Part shown: positions 1-12,692 of the stretch, piece after piece
How the letters are laid out: each line of letters begins with the position of its first letter
Position numbering within the stretch: the first letter of the stretch is position 1
DNA from: Cerrena zonata
Lineage: Eukaryota; Basidiomycota; Agaricomycetes; Polyporales; Cerrenaceae
Assembly: GCA_038087015.1 (NCBI GenBank)
Contig: JASBNA010000143.1
Span: 1-30,955, forward strand
Length of the DNA stretch: 30,955 nucleotides
Direction: 5' to 3'
Notes under the pieces: model-generated
The model's input: only the letters and a program-made list of their open reading frames with translations
What the model was told of the DNA's origin: nothing
Databases searched by the model: none
Made by a program: the position numbers and the translations under genes

Positions 1-1998
1 ATCGATGCAAAGCATTCCTTTACATGACCATGAACGTGAAATAGCCCGATACCTCGTTTGAATTCAACACCATCCGGTAGTCGTAGCTCGTCAGGCATAC
101 CAAGCAATCGTTTAAGGAAGTTGACCCAAAACTGACACATGATGTCGTAGAGAAGGAAGACCAGGAGGGACTGCCGGATATAAAGAATTGCTTGAATAAA
201 TGCGTAATCCATATAACGTTGCCTTTGAAGATATTAGTAATGTTGAAATCAAGTGTGGTATATCCTTACCCTTCGCCTTTGCGGAAGTTTACTACAGAGT
301 GTGGGTAAAAGCACAACCGGACGTCCGCAAGCAATTGCACCAATCCCTGTCACATCTAGATGTGCATGGGATTGATTTTGTTGAGTTACAGCACGATGTT
401 CATGACAGGATGGCTCCTGTGATGCATACTACATTCAGATTAGTAGGATATCAACTGTTACTCCTCTTACCAGGGTAACCGGATCAGAGGTTGAAGACAG
501 ACTCTCTCAAAGGGAGCTCGAGTCACCATATACCCATGTCCATCACTGAGTGCTACATCGTCCGAGTCATTTTCATCTTCAAATGGTCTTGCTTGAAGTT
601 TCCGTCTGCTAGTAGCGTCCGCATATATTTCTTCCTGTGGGACTGTTCAATATCAGTCCGGATAGCATTCACCGGACACATACCGATCCGGATCACTCTT
701 CCAGTCGTCCGGAAGGTTAACACCCGGTTGCGGACAAGCCGGACAGAACAGAGCTAGGCCTCCGGCAGGTATGGCATCCGGCGGGCTGTATGCATACCCA
801 GCTCTTTGTCTCGCTTTCAAGTTTCTCCATTCTCGCGAAATGAGTAGGAGCTCCCGATATCGATTTGGAACCATAGTCGGAAATGCATTTGCTGTGAGAC
901 GAGTCAGTTTGTCGTAATGTTTTGCTGCGGATGCTTTAGTTTCTAGGTTCTCGAGATCATAGTCATCCAATGCTTCAAATGTGAACACGGTTCGTGTCTT
1001 CTTTCGTGATGCCGGATAGAGTCCCATGTACAACATCTGGTCGAAGATAGGTATATCCTTCCCTAACACGCAACGGCATGGCCGTATTCGAAGTTCATGT
1101 ACTCCTGAGGCGTTGTACAGATGTAATCAACGGACAATGATGCGAATCATATCCTCGATCCGGCTTCTTTGTGCGCAGTGGAATACCTCCGGTTGTGGGA
1201 TCCCTCCATGAGTCCTCATCGTCACTGTCGATATCAAAAAATGAATCAACGTTCCTGGAAGGATGTCCAGGATCGTCCGGAGGAATATTGGGGCGTAGAT
1301 GTAGGATCAACATCCATGGAGTCGGATTCACCTTCAGGAGCTAATCTGGATGCTGAAGTTGGATAATGATATGCCGGACAGAGCTCCCCACAGTGCCCCA
1401 AGTTCAACGTCAATCCTGCCTTGGAAAGCGATGATCGATGGAATGATTTTCCATCCCACCGAGACACCATATGAAAAGGAAGATTCTGGTGCGACTGTCG
1501 AATACACTGACTGCAGTAGACCGGATCCCAAAGCAGGAATGACATCTCCATTGCATTGGGTTTGTTTCTTTCACCGACTTACACATTCCGCAAATCTGAT
1601 TAAGTGGAGGTGCATCGCGCTCAGTGATTATTTTTAAGATGTGGTCACGCCACTGTAGAAACTCCCGGAGTAGATCATTTTGGTTCTGCAAAACAAGTTG
1701 CATAATGGCTAACATGTACAATATAGCCAAATCTTACATTGCTCCTAACAGGGAGTCGTCCAAGATCATGATGAACTGACTCCTGCATGTCATCATCAAA
1801 GCCCCCCGCCCAATGACTGTCTAGGTTGGGGAAAGATGTTGATTGAACGTAATGTTGTGTGGCTTCCTGCTCGGGTCGACCCAGTGGAATTTGACGCAGT
1901 TTTCGACGTTTGTGATGAGAACGTAATGAGGATTCTTCATAGACGTTATTGAGAGCATCCGCTGCATGCTGCTCCTTCTTGCGTCGTCCACCAGCCAT
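1..1998 (-). pseudogene. KDZ transposase, frameshifted, C-terminus beyond the window
   Basis: This is a DDE-type transposase of the KDZ superfamily read from ATG at 1998 leftwards. The start follows the short Met-Ala-Gly-Gly basic N-terminus, and a 5' intron lies near 1690-1741. A CxC1/CxC2-like cysteine cluster lies at about 1400-1640 (CGMC, then CHSC, YCSQC, and a PFH motif), followed by CRC near 1065. The KDZ core includes a YRELLLISREWR stretch near 850, CPACPQPG near 740, ADGNF near 610, the first catalytic Asp in MDY near 205, and the second in YDIMCQ near 140. The catalytic Glu would lie left of the window. The homologous frame breaks at about 1528-1531, 1121-1130, 571-577 and 311-320, each by a one- or two-base shift not explained by introns, so the copy is probably dead. 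It belongs to a different KDZ lineage from the copy at 25424-29173. Its start is only 72 bp from the end of the dioxygenase gene upstream. Confidence 0.85.
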
Positions 1999-2070
1999 AT
2001 TAAAAATTTGAAACAAAGATATAATCCAGAAAATGGAAAAAGTCAATTGGGGACTGGAATAAAGAGGTCT

Positions 2071-3441
2071 TTACACTACAAAGTTCATGTTGGTTGGCAT
2101 ATGTCTGCGAAGGTTATGTCTTTGCGGCCCGATGTAATTACTGTATTCCTGCTGAGTCATCCATGACGCAGATTGAATACCTAGCTCCTTCTGAATGTTT
2201 TTCCTCATGTACAGCGCCAAAGTGACCCGAGGTGAAACCCGTCGGACTCCATGCCAAAGAGCTCTCCCGCCAAAGATGCAAATCGTACCGGGAGGATTAT
2301 TTACCCGAATACCCAAGTTGGCTAGATATAGCGGTGCATGCTTGTACGGTCCGAAAGATAATAGAAAGTCAAACCATTTCCATGACTCATGCAGGTCTCG
2401 ATGGAAAGGAGACTCCCGGTTGGTGATAACAGATATGGCAGTGAACACCGTAGGCCATCTACCTAGTGCCTCCGCACAGTTGCCGGATGTGATCATACTG
2501 TCCTTCATCTCTTTTGCCATCTCATACTGCTGGGGATGAGTGATGGCTAGAATACCGGACACAACAGCGAATGGATCGCGAGCGACAGAGACAAATTTGT
2601 GCCCTTCTGACCGTTGCAAAAAAGGTGTGGTGTAGGGCGGGCTCTGCAAATATCATATATCAACGCCACCAATATCCGGGAGAAAGGGTGCAAACATTAC
2701 CTTGTGACCAGCCATGTACCATGCTGCAGACAGATTTGCCAAACCGGTTGAGATGTAGTCGTTGTCAGGGTCAAAGTACGCAGAATCTGTTCGCCATGAG
2801 CCCCTTTCTCCATTTCCATGAAATTTCTTGGTGAACGAAGGCTCAAGAATGCACACCGCTTGATAAAGCTTATCCTGTCGGTAAATGATTAGACTTCTCG
2901 ACCAATGGCATACTGACCCACGAACCTGGTAATGGGGTGGGATGATTGATGGAAGAATCCACGTTATAATTCTGCCGGATGGATCAGCGAATACACGTGG
3001 CTCATCCACGTGGGCGGTAGGGGAATACTGGGGAGGCCATCGTCTAAGAATCTCTTCCTCCCGTTGAATGTTCCCTCCGCAACCCAGAGAACTACGTTTG
3101 CAATCCCTGCAATACTCAGCAAAGTCCCATGAAAATGTACTCTGACAGGAAATGGCTCAATTAAACAATTTATGAAAGGGAGATATACGCACTGATGTTG
3201 GTAATGCAATGATAAGCATTCTAACCGCATTTGTACATACATCAAGCAACTCTCGGCTCCATCCGGATGGACAGTCTGGTGCCTGAGGTGGGCTAGGGTG
3301 CAAGGTGCTTACGGCAAGCTGGTACTTGAACAGTTTCTGCATGAATGCAGCCACATCGGATGAGTGTTGATCTCCGTTGATGTCGGGAATGTAAGTTGAC
3401 ATTCTGAGTATGAGGAAGGGTGACGTCAGAGAAGCAGACAT
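2071..3441 (-). CDS. TET/JBP-like 2OG-Fe(II) dioxygenase
   Basis: The predicted enzyme belongs to the fungal TET/JBP-like 2-oxoglutarate/Fe(II) dioxygenases, whose characterised relatives oxidise 5-methylcytosine or thymine in DNA. The last exon (2071 to about 2640) carries an iron-binding H-x-D (FHRD, near 2390), a GPY...LG...PGT core, the distal His in WHGV near 2255, and the 2OG-binding Arg in RVTLALYMR near 2225. The upstream exon has a conserved block ending in GRIITWILP near 2950. Introns are predicted at about 3137-3196, 2882-2930 and 2642-2703, all joining in frame. I see no frameshift, although the KDZ gene behind it is broken. The start is uncertain: ATG 3441 and ATG 3402 are both possible, and an upstream exon cannot be excluded. 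The gene is divergent from gene A, with about 250 bp between them. Confidence 0.78.
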
Positions 3442-3689
3442 CGCTTATATTACATATAGTCTCTTTGTTGCCGCTTATTTGGATTTGATAGTTGTCCAAT
3501 CCGGAGCCTCAAATGAACGATCCAGAATCTCAGATCTCAGATCCGATTGTAAAGAGATCCGGATGTCTCAGATCTAACACAGCCACAGCCGCATGGATTC
3601 AATCGTGGTTGAACGTTGCACCCGGAATGATGTTATGTCCATATATTGGACCTTGAACGACTTCAACTTCAACTTCAACATTCTCAGAA

Positions 3690-6600
3690 ATGGCGAAGAC
3701 TAAGCAGGCTACATACAACTTCAGTCCAGCACAATGTGTACACCTTGAGACACTTCTACCTCAATACGTTGACTACTTGAAAGATGATGATGCCGATGGA
3801 TGTGATCAAACAATTGCGGAAGCAGCAGCTATCATCTGCACTGAAGCAGGGATCAAAGACGAAGCGAAGAAGGAATCCGTAACTACAGTAAGGATTTTCG
3901 ATGCAATATTCATGTCCCCTCTTACATTGCTAACCAGAGTCTGTTCAGAGTGTTCGTCAGTGGCTTACGATCAAGGCAAGCAATGAGAAGAAGTCCCGAG
4001 TGGTGAAACCGTTTGAGGTCACCGGGAAACAATCATTCCATACTGCCCAGTGGGAATCGACAATCAAACCAGAGGTCCTGAAACTGAAGAAGTTTCAGTG
4101 TCCTCATCCGAACAAGCACTCCGACTGGTTGAAGGAAATTATGATAACTCGGGACGCTCTATGGTCTGGGTTAACGGATGTCCAACGTAAGGTGTATGAA
4201 GTTCAAGCACTAGAGTTCAACGAGGGCACAGTCGCCAAGGAGATTAAAGCGTTGTAAGTGACTCGTACTAAGTATCCGTGATGAGTAACCTGAGCATTAC
4301 TCACCATTATGACAGATATGGCGATAAACACTTCGAGGAAGAGTTGCAAAAGGTGCTGAATAGATTTGGTGATCTGTTCGATGCACGAATTATTGCGGTA
4401 ACCGTTCGCCCGGGTACAGAAGGAGTCATGTCTTCTATGTATGAGTTTTAATTGCCTTGACCTCAACCGGATGAGACTGATAAGTTGCTTGCTAAAATAG
4501 ATTGGAGTCAAAGGGGACGTCAAAGTTTTTGAAAACCTTGCCTGAGTCGAAGAGATATCAGTGGAAACCTGCAGAGTACGTGGCAAAGATGCAGGAGGAG
4601 TTGGGAGTGGCCGAAGGTAATGATTCAGATGATCCAACTCTCCGGATGAAGTACGATGGTAATAGAAGGCCGATACTTCCAAGAGGACCATACGACAGAC
4701 AAACCGAGACCCTCCGGACGCTCTTAGCTGATCTTGTGAGGGAGAATTATAGTAAGTGTTTCCTTAATGACTTCGATAGGTTATTGACGTACCCTGATAT
4801 TAGACAGGGTGATGGGTTATCCAAAGACTGTCGTGGGACCTCCATGGACTAGGATGACGGGTCATTGGTCTCAGTATATTGACCCAAAATTCTTTCCTTC
4901 TCAATCATCACTTCCGGATGATTTTGATTTGGAGACATTGGTTTTGCAGAGGCCCCAAAAGATGCCAATTGCATTCATTTTGCAATGGGCAGACCATGTG
5001 GTCGAGAGACAGGACAAGAAGGACAGGGGCGAACTAGAGGAGGGGGAAGAAGTCTTTAGTTGGAAGGTGTACTGGTCGCTGAAAAAAGGTAAATGGGTTC
5101 CGGAGGGAACACCAAACCAAGCGGATGAGGATCACAAGAAACGTCGACGTAAAAGAAAGCGTGCTGAACGACAGGAGGTACAAGAGGAGGAGGAGGAGGT
5201 GGAAGACGAGATCACGAATGGATTGGCTCAGCTGGATTCACCCGTGGATTTTGGTCCGGCTGATAACGATGAGGAACCGGATGTGCTACACTCGAAAGCG
5301 GATGCCTCTGGATCACATGGGAAGGGAAAGGAAACCATCCGTCCAGGCTCACCTGCTTCTGTCGGCGATATCTGGTCAGATAGGGTCACATTCCTTCGCC
5401 AGCTGTGTGATGACATGAACTATCGCAAGCTTGTGAACTGGCTGGACACCTTCCAGGTATTTCAGCTTAGCGTTATCCTGGAAAGAGATGTAGCTAATCA
5501 ATCACTTTTTATCGTAGACTGATACACAGCTTCGTGATGAGACAATACCACGGGCTTTCCCAGTCCTTGGGCCTATTGGATGGGAGAACCCATTCCCATA
5601 CCTTCCTCCATCCGTCCACACAGCCGTGAATGGTAGTACGATGATGGAGTCTCTCCTGCGTCTCTGGGAGACTCATAATCAGACACTATGGGGTGTGGAT
5701 GGATCGGTCGAGGAGCTCCTCTTGATTTCTGGTCAGCTCATCCGAGACATCCGGACAGCTCAATTTGCTCAACGGGATGCTGAGGAGCCATGGCCTGCAC
5801 ATCTTCCCTACTATCTCTCTCACACCAACTTCTCAATAGAAACAGAGAACCGAATTTCCTCTGTCTGCCTGACCATCTGGAATACTATATGTTACACTGC
5901 ACAAATGGAGCTGTTCGGTGCAATGCATCTTGGAGCGGACCTACTTGGACCATCCGGACAGACTCCATCCGGTTCTAATGCTAGAGCAATATTGGGCATT
6001 GATGAGATACAACCACCACTCGGTGGTCCGGTGCCTAATGCTTCCATGGTTGCACCTACAAATGCTGCCCCCTCAGCACCAGTCTCTGCTGTACGACCGA
6101 TTTTTCCTCCATCATCTCATCCTACCAGTAATCCATCAGCAATCTCATCTGTTCATACATCCAATCCTGCCCTAGAAATTCCTGATCAGGTTCAAAAGAA
6201 AGGAAAATCCATCAAACCTCGTCAACCGCCAAGGAAGAAGTCGAAGAAGACTGATGCAGGTACTTCCACTATCCAGGATCCGGGTACCTTAGGTGAGTGA
6301 CAGTGTACCATCATCCGGATACCTCATTAACAAACTACCACTCTCCGAATAGGTGCATCTGAGCATCCGACACCCAGACTGAATGCATCCGGACAAGACA
6401 CACCCGGCCAGCAGCCATCTGGACACCCGGCGGTAGGGGCATCCCAGCGTATTGGGTCCGGACAGAATGCATCCGGACATACCGCATCCGAACCTACAGC
6501 TGAGGCGGCTCTAGCCGGACAGCATCTGTCTACTCAGTCCGGACACAATGTATACGGACCTGCCGCATCCGGACAGGCTAGCTCACAGCACCCGTCAGCG

Positions 6601-6768
6601 ACGAGCACAGACGCTCCGGATGACTCTCATGCACGGACACTTAGAGCAAAGCAGAAAATGATCTGGAGGAAGGATGGCTCAAGGGTTCCTGAAGATCAGG
6701 CTAGTGAATCCAGCAATAAAGGTACTAAGAGGACCACTAAACCAAAAGCCAAGAAATCTGCTAAGTGA
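3690..6768 (+). CDS. Gene A: large transposon-associated protein of unknown function
   Basis: Multi-exon gene starting at ATG 3690 (MAKTKQATYN...) and ending at TGA 6766-6768. Introns I can place include 3888-3948, about 4256-4314, 4433-4499, 4753-4809, 5457-5518 and 6296-6351, joining in frame. The N-terminal third has a Trp-rich helical region (RQWLTIK, QWESTIKPE, WLKEIM.TRDALW). The middle has a very basic patch (about 5143-5175) next to an acidic stretch, typical of nuclear proteins. The tail is Pro/Ser/Thr-rich with repeated ASGQ/SGH motifs (6355-6600) and a lysine-rich end. The order of Trp-helical block, small alpha/beta-like block, and disordered region followed by a helical segment parallels gene E in the second element, so I infer that they are distant members of one transposon-linked family. 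No enzymatic domain was recognised. Confidence 0.72.
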
Positions 6769-6954
6769 TTTCTTCCCCTATTCTTCTGACACAATTCAAC
6801 TTGTAACTATTTAATGTACTGCTCTTATGCACCTCAACTGTGCCAAATGATGTTATTTAAATTTATGCTTTCAGTTTCCTTATTTCAACCAAGAAAAAGT
6901 GTTTGATTCTACTCAAGAACTACATTGTATACTAGAAATTGTCCGTACTATAAT

Positions 6955-9900
6955 CTACAGCTCTTCCATAGGCTCCCAGGGGGCATGCTCCATATGGTCA
7001 TGCTCGCTGATTTCACCTTCCTGCAGCTCACTTTGCTCGATTTCGTCCTCCTCCATCTCTGCATCTGCATCCGCGTCTGAGTCAGAATCCGTCTCCCCAG
7101 ATCCATCACTCGTTCCTACCTCATTTCCATCCATGTCCACGTCGTTGTCCCGTGACGATGCTAATGCAGCATCCGGATTGGCTTGATCCGTCTTGATCCC
7201 ATCCGAGGCGGACTCATCCGTTCCATCCTCATCCGGATCATCCAAGCCACCGGCGGATGGTGTCAGGCTGACTGCAGTCGGCGTGCGTTCGTGTTTTTCT
7301 GCTTCTTAGTATCAGTATACAATTGATATAACTAGACTTATATGAACATACCTGGATCTGCGGATTCCTTCTCCTCTTCTGAGTTAGGCCCAAGCATCCG
7401 GCTCTCATCGTCATCCGTGTCTCCGGGTGGTGCAATCTCACCTGGTAGCTCCAGTTCCTCTTTTGTTTCGCTCTGGCCATCCCCATCATCATCTGTATCA
7501 TCAGTCTCGTCGTTATTAGTGACCAATGGTAGGGTGGTCGCCAGACTGGGAGATAAACGGGCGTCCAGCTTTTCGTCCAAATAGTCCTTGATGTCTTGAA
7601 TGGACCGATTTATCTTGTCATCGATGTGGGCTTCGACATTCTGCAAGAACGTCGAGAGCTTCTTGTCCACAATATCTGTGACGCCCTCAGACATCTCTAC
7701 AAATGCAGATTTCGCCACCGTTCCACCCGCTTGAAGCCATTTGTCAGCAAGTGTGCCGATCGCTGTCTCAGTGAAGCTGTATAAACCGGCCTGAATCTGG
7801 CCATTTATCAGGCCACGTTCATTAGCAAGTGCCCCTGTGACACCCTCCAGGATCTCCTCCCGTACTGCAACCAATGCCGTGGATAGTGTTTCCATTGTGA
7901 CAGAGGTATCGTCACTTTGGAGGGCTTCCGCATGTCCGATCGTGGCTCCTGATGGTCCGGGAACTGGGATGCTGTTAGTTTCATTGGGAACCCCTGTCAG
8001 GAAGATTTCGTTCCCTTCGACTTCCATATCACCTATGGCTTTCATCGTCACTTAAAGCAATTCAGTTTCTAACCTGAGTCTATAAAACATGATTTACATA
8101 CCTTCATCATCTTCCGTATGACTTGGTACCCTTTTCATAATCCTGGGAGGACGTTTGCCAATGTAGGCCCGTTTCATGCCGGATGTAGCCTGCTTAGCAA
8201 CTTCCGGCTTCTGAGCTTTGATCGACTTGCCTCGGATCGCTCGTGGAACCTCCCGCTGTTTTGAGGAGGTCTTCTTCGGTTTTTTCGAATTAGACCTAGA
8301 CTGTGAAGGTCCTTGTGTAGCCGTTCGGGTTGTGGAGGCAGCTCGTGACGAGGCTTTACCCTTGGAAGTTGATGGCATGGTAAGAGGCACGGATGTTGAG
8401 CGACCATCCGCTGCTGCCTGTGAATGCGATGGGGGCTTCCCGGATGCCCTTGATGACGCTCGAGTTTGTGGTCTTGACTGTGGTTTTGCTTTGTCGGTTG
8501 TGTTTTGTCCACGGGACCGCAACCGTCCTCTTTCTGGTATATCCTTGCTCGTTTGAGTGGTAGTGTCCCATGGTCGCTTCAAGGTGCCACTTTCAGCTCT
8601 AGCAAGAATACTCTCGAAGCGGGCCTGAGCATCTTTAGGAATCATTGGCCACTTAGGGGATTCGGCCCTCTTCGCTTCAAGATCTTTGTATAGTTCTTGT
8701 GGCAGCGCATAGTAAACCGGTGCTTTCAACGCCTTCTTCTCAGCAGCTAACTCACTAACTTGTTTGCTAGTGAGAGGTTTCAGCATGGATAATGGCTTCT
8801 TTGATGGGAAAGGGGGTATCGTAACGCCAGTGTAGTCAGCCGAAAGGTGTTGAGGTCCCTCCTCCGTATCTAATGCCAGGACGTTGAGTACGTGGAATAC
8901 CAATGTGATATACCACGGCCAGTGCGATGGACCTTTCATGTTCTTGAGTTCGCCCTTAGCAGAGTACTCAGCCTTCGGAGCCAGCGAGCATCCGTTGGAC
9001 CCCACTTTGCATCTCCAGCAACCGTGGAAGTGCCTGAGGACCACAAAGCAATCGTGTCCTCCCTGAGCACATGCTTTGCATGGTATGGGCTATGGGAGAT
9101 CTTGTCATCTACCAGGCTATGAAAAGGGTTTAATTGTAAACATACCGAAAGTTGCTCCTTCAGAGCTGCCTCGAACACAACGTCTTGGTTTGCAAACTGG
9201 GAAATATTGCCTGGTAAATTTATGTCGTCAGTATTAATCCAACGTTACATATTGCAATACGTACTAGCGTCTTGAAGCTCAACAGAAGCTTCAGGAAGAG
9301 ATATCTTTTCACGACCTTTCCCTTTCTTATCCAGAGGAGGTTCCACCTCACGACCTTTCCCTTTCCTATCCGGAGGGGGTACCACCTCACGACCTTTCCC
9401 TTTCTTATCCGGAGTTGGTTGTGGTAAAGCGGGAGGTGGCGATGACTCATCAGCCTCATCTGCCATCTCAACATCCTCTGGCTCCGGCTCATAGCGTGGA
9501 CGTTTAGCTTTAGGTTTTGTACGATGACTAGGACCGGGAGATTGTGCAGCAGTAGCCGCGGATTTTGAGAAGGAACCGGAAGGTCCGCTTTTGGTGTTGG
9601 TCCTGGATACTAGACCCGCATTGTGCTCGGAGTCCGTAGAGGCTCGTGCCCTTTTAGCCTCTATATTTTGAGATGTTAGCATTTGGAACATGCAGTACTA
9701 AGTAGGCACATACTACTGGAAGGAGCTGCTGTCAGTGGCTCATACTGGACCTTGAACAGAGGAAAACGAGGGTGTGTGGTGAATATGTAGGACTCCAGAC
9801 ATAACACCAGGGGAGGATCATTTCTGGTTGCACGAGCGGCGTTCAAATCCATGACTATGGGGAGTCTGAGCCTCATTGTGTATTCCAGAAAGAAGATTAC

Positions 9901-10413
9901 TTACTCAGCTTACACCAGAATGGCTGCACATCCATTGGGTTCGGCCATTCCAGATCATCACAGAATGTAGGTCGATTGTCGTAGAAGTTGAAGTATGGCT
10001 GGGTCAGGTAGAACGCCTGGAGGAAGTCTTCTTTCTTCCAACATCCAGATACGTCCCTATTTGGAGGCACCCGGAGATGTGCAAAACTAGACAGGATGTA
10101 AGGGACCCCTTCGGTCAAGCCGGACAGTCCATCTCGAATGCGAACCCATACGGATTTCTACAAACCACATCTCATGTTGATAAAACAAGGTAAGTACAAG
10201 ATTTGATATACGTACCACATGTTCGTAGACCCCATTGAAATAATACATGCTTTCCTTTTTCTCCATGTTGTCCGGCGCAACAAGCACCGCTTCACGGACC
10301 ATAAAAGCCAAGACCCAAAGCGATACCTGTTGCTCAGATCGAGGAGCTCGGCCGGTCCAGGTAGCACCTTGTGTCAGGGGTGCATTCATATTGGTCTTCA
10401 TGGTGTAAGACAT
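6955..10413 (-). CDS. Gene B: protein with Zn2Cys6-spaced cysteine cluster and charged disordered tail
   Basis: Multi-exon gene reading leftwards to a stop at 6955. The start is uncertain: in-frame ATG 10413 is used here, and an exon starting at ATG 10510 is possible. N-terminal exons (about 9680-10413) form a globular, aromatic-rich region of unknown fold. A linker exon (9270-9665) holds three DKKGKGRE-type repeats. The exon at about 8101-9088 has a cluster C-x2-C-x6-C-x9-C-x2-C-x6-C at 8991-9083, the spacing of fungal Zn(II)2Cys6 binuclear clusters, but without the basic residues usually found between the second and third Cys. This is followed by a Lys/Arg/Ser-rich region. The last exons (6955-8050) encode predicted helices and then a strongly acidic tail. 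The role is unknown; a nuclear or DNA-associated role is inferred. It is convergent with gene A, with about 190 bp between stops. Confidence 0.68.
9311..9420 (-). repeat. In-frame tandem repeat encoding KKGKGRE units in gene B
   Basis: Three imperfect copies of roughly 42 bp, each containing CGACCTTTCCCTTTC on the plus strand, encode KGKGRE with alternating PPPD/PPLD linkers. The copies keep the reading frame, so this is a short basic repeat in a disordered linker rather than a noncoding satellite. Confidence 0.85.
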
Positions 10414-10647
10414 TCCAGTGTAGAAAGTAAAGCCGAAAATGAGTTTAGCAGCAGTGGTGGTAAGTGGACAACACTTGAAATTGTGATCGATCACCACACG
10501 GACTGCTCATAAGTCACGTGTTCTGTCATGTGATCTCGGATGGTTCCAAATCTTATCAATTAATCAGTCTTTTAATCATCCCCTTCCGATTGGTCGATTG
10601 CGCACCGGCATTACTCTTTCATAAACCTCCATCTGTATACATTCAGT

Positions 10648-12692
10648 ATGTCAGAAAGCAACAAGAAGGTAAGCATTTCATATTATTTGATGTGTGTGTC
10701 AGTCCAGCTTAACAATTATGGTACAGGCTGTGCGATTTACCGGCTTGTCCTCGGTAAGTCCAACGTCAGTAAGATAGATTCGCAACTCACATTTCAATGG
10801 ATTTAGGGACCATCAGATGATACTTTATCTCCATCTGGAGAGTATTCTAGCTTTTGGTATCGAGAGGGGGGTCCGTTTCCCCATCTTGCTTCTTCACCAT
10901 CTTCACCATCTCCGGCATCCGAGTCGACGGACCGTTCTTCTCAGCTGCAAAAGCACCCAGGTCCCAGGAATCCATTCATTCCAGACTTAAATGCTGTTAG
11001 GACGCCCTCACCAATTGAAGCCCACCCCTATATTCCTGACTTGGGCAGTGTTCGCTCACCCTCGCCAATCGAAACGCGTCCGGTCATCCCTAACCTGGAT
11101 CCTATCGAAGCTGTTCGATTCATTCCTGACCTGTCTGACATTCACTCACCCTCGCCAATCGAAACGAGTCCAGTCATCCCTGACTTGGATAATGTCCACT
11201 CTCCCTCGCCTATCGACACTGTTCTGTTCATCCCTGACCTATCCGCTGTCCGGTCACCCTCACCAATCCCCACTCGTACATTCATCCCTGACCTGGACAG
11301 TATGCGCTCACCGTCTCCAATAGACACCCGCACGTTCATCCCTGACTTATCTACCGTCCGGTCACCCTCGCCAATCCCCACTCGTACATTCATCCCTGAC
11401 CTGAACGGTATGCGCTCACCATCTCCAATAGATACCCGCCTGTTCATTCCTGACTTATCTGCTGTCCGGTCGCCCTCGCCCATTGACGATCATTCTTGGC
11501 CACTTGTTCCAACCTCTACTCGCCGTAGAGAGCCATCCCCTTCATCTTCCACAGACATTCTCAGCTCTTATCGCAATCTCTCAGACTTTTACCAAGATAA
11601 TATCGCAGTTATGCGAGGAATTGAGGACACTGTTCTCATCCGGGGCATGAATAACATGAGCCTCAACTCCAGATCATCAGGAAGTGACCAAGGATACGCC
11701 TCCTATGGTCGTGTGACACTGATCATGGATGAAATGGATCTCTTTTTCTGGTCCGTCACCCGGACTGAATGGTTTGGACCGAATCTTCTTCCAACTTGGA
11801 GGAAATGGGCAAAAAAACATGAGATGACGATCAAGTTAATGGAAGACTTGCTCGACTATCCCCAGAAATACTCGTCGTTGTTCAAGAACTATGATGTGGT
11901 ATGTTTCATTCCCCCGTTTATAAGCATCTCTCATAGTCTCCTCTAAATGTAGGATCCTCGTTGTGAATTGCCTACGGATGAGTCCGGATGCTTCATTTTG
12001 CCACCAGTTGAAGTGGATGGCGAGGAAGCAATACCTCGTCTGAGGTTTATCCTTACCCAGCTCCCTCAGATGATAGAAAAAGCTGGGTTTGATCAAAACT
12101 CTCGAGAGGCACGCGCAATATCTCAAGGATCAGAAATGCTGTCTCAAGACCTTGATCTATCCCCTCAAGAAGCGGAGCGTGTGGAAAATATATCATTTCA
12201 TTTGGCAGACCAGGTAAGTATTGTATCTTACTATCCTGAGCTATTAATTTACACTACATCAGATGGGACGTCTTCAAAACCTTATAGATATGAAGGAGGC
12301 AATACTGCGTCAAACGGATGTTTTTGAGGTAAGCACATAGATTACATGTACCCAACCGACCCGCCGCTCACTCCAACCAGCATCGTTCCACTGAAGCATT
12401 TGTGAATGCATGGAGCCACTACCTTCGCGGTGCTGCAGGAGTCCCTGAGCTCCGTATGATGGAAACACGGAGCATAGTACCCAGTATTTTGAACTCAAAT
12501 TTCGAAACTCCGTATCCGGATATCCCTCCCCATCCATCCACCAATCTCCCATATGCGGACAATGAGCTTGACGATACGGATAAACTCATTTCCAACATGA
12601 CTGAGCTGAGCTCAGCTATAGGTGACCTTCGCAATATAACTTCCCATGTATTTGGTAACACTCGCTATGAGAACTTCGCAAGGCAGAGATAG
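10648..12692 (+). CDS. Gene C: SP-rich repeat protein of unknown function
   Basis: The start is ATG 10648, in a 21-nt first exon (MSESNKK). A 27-nt second exon at 10727-10753 follows, then a long exon at 10807 to about 11898, and three further exons to the stop at 12692, separated by 45-60 nt introns with GT-AG ends. The first half is dominated by about ten 18-residue repeats of the form FIPDLxxxRSPSPIxTRx. The second half is non-repetitive and helical, with a Trp/Phe-rich segment (FFWSVTRTEWFG near 11740) and acidic surroundings. RSPSPI motifs resemble targets of proline-directed kinases (inference). No known domain was recognised. It is divergent from gene B across a short interval and is assigned to the left element by position and by its TCCGGA content. 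Confidence 0.72.
10975..11490 (+). repeat. 54-bp coding tandem repeat in gene C
   Basis: About ten copies of an 18-codon unit (FIPDL...SPSPI) lie head to tail. Later copies alternate between a PTRT-ending and a DTR-ending form, giving a 108-bp higher-order period that suggests recent pairwise expansion. One copy (about 11080-11130) is irregular. Confidence 0.9.

Noticed and set aside
3525..3575. AGATC/CAGATCT clusters between the left dioxygenase and gene A
   Set aside because: They look like a regulatory repeat, but only a few short irregular copies are present and they overlap common low-complexity sequence.
6899..7186. Serine-rich plus-strand open frame
   Set aside because: It is the antisense shadow of the acidic tail of gene B.
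8218..8556. Plus-strand open frame of 112 codons
   Set aside because: It is antisense to the basic Ser/Lys-rich exon of gene B, with no start context or homology.
11142..11483. Minus-strand Gly/Arg-rich open frame
   Set aside because: It is antisense to the 54-bp coding repeat of gene C and is explained by that repeat.
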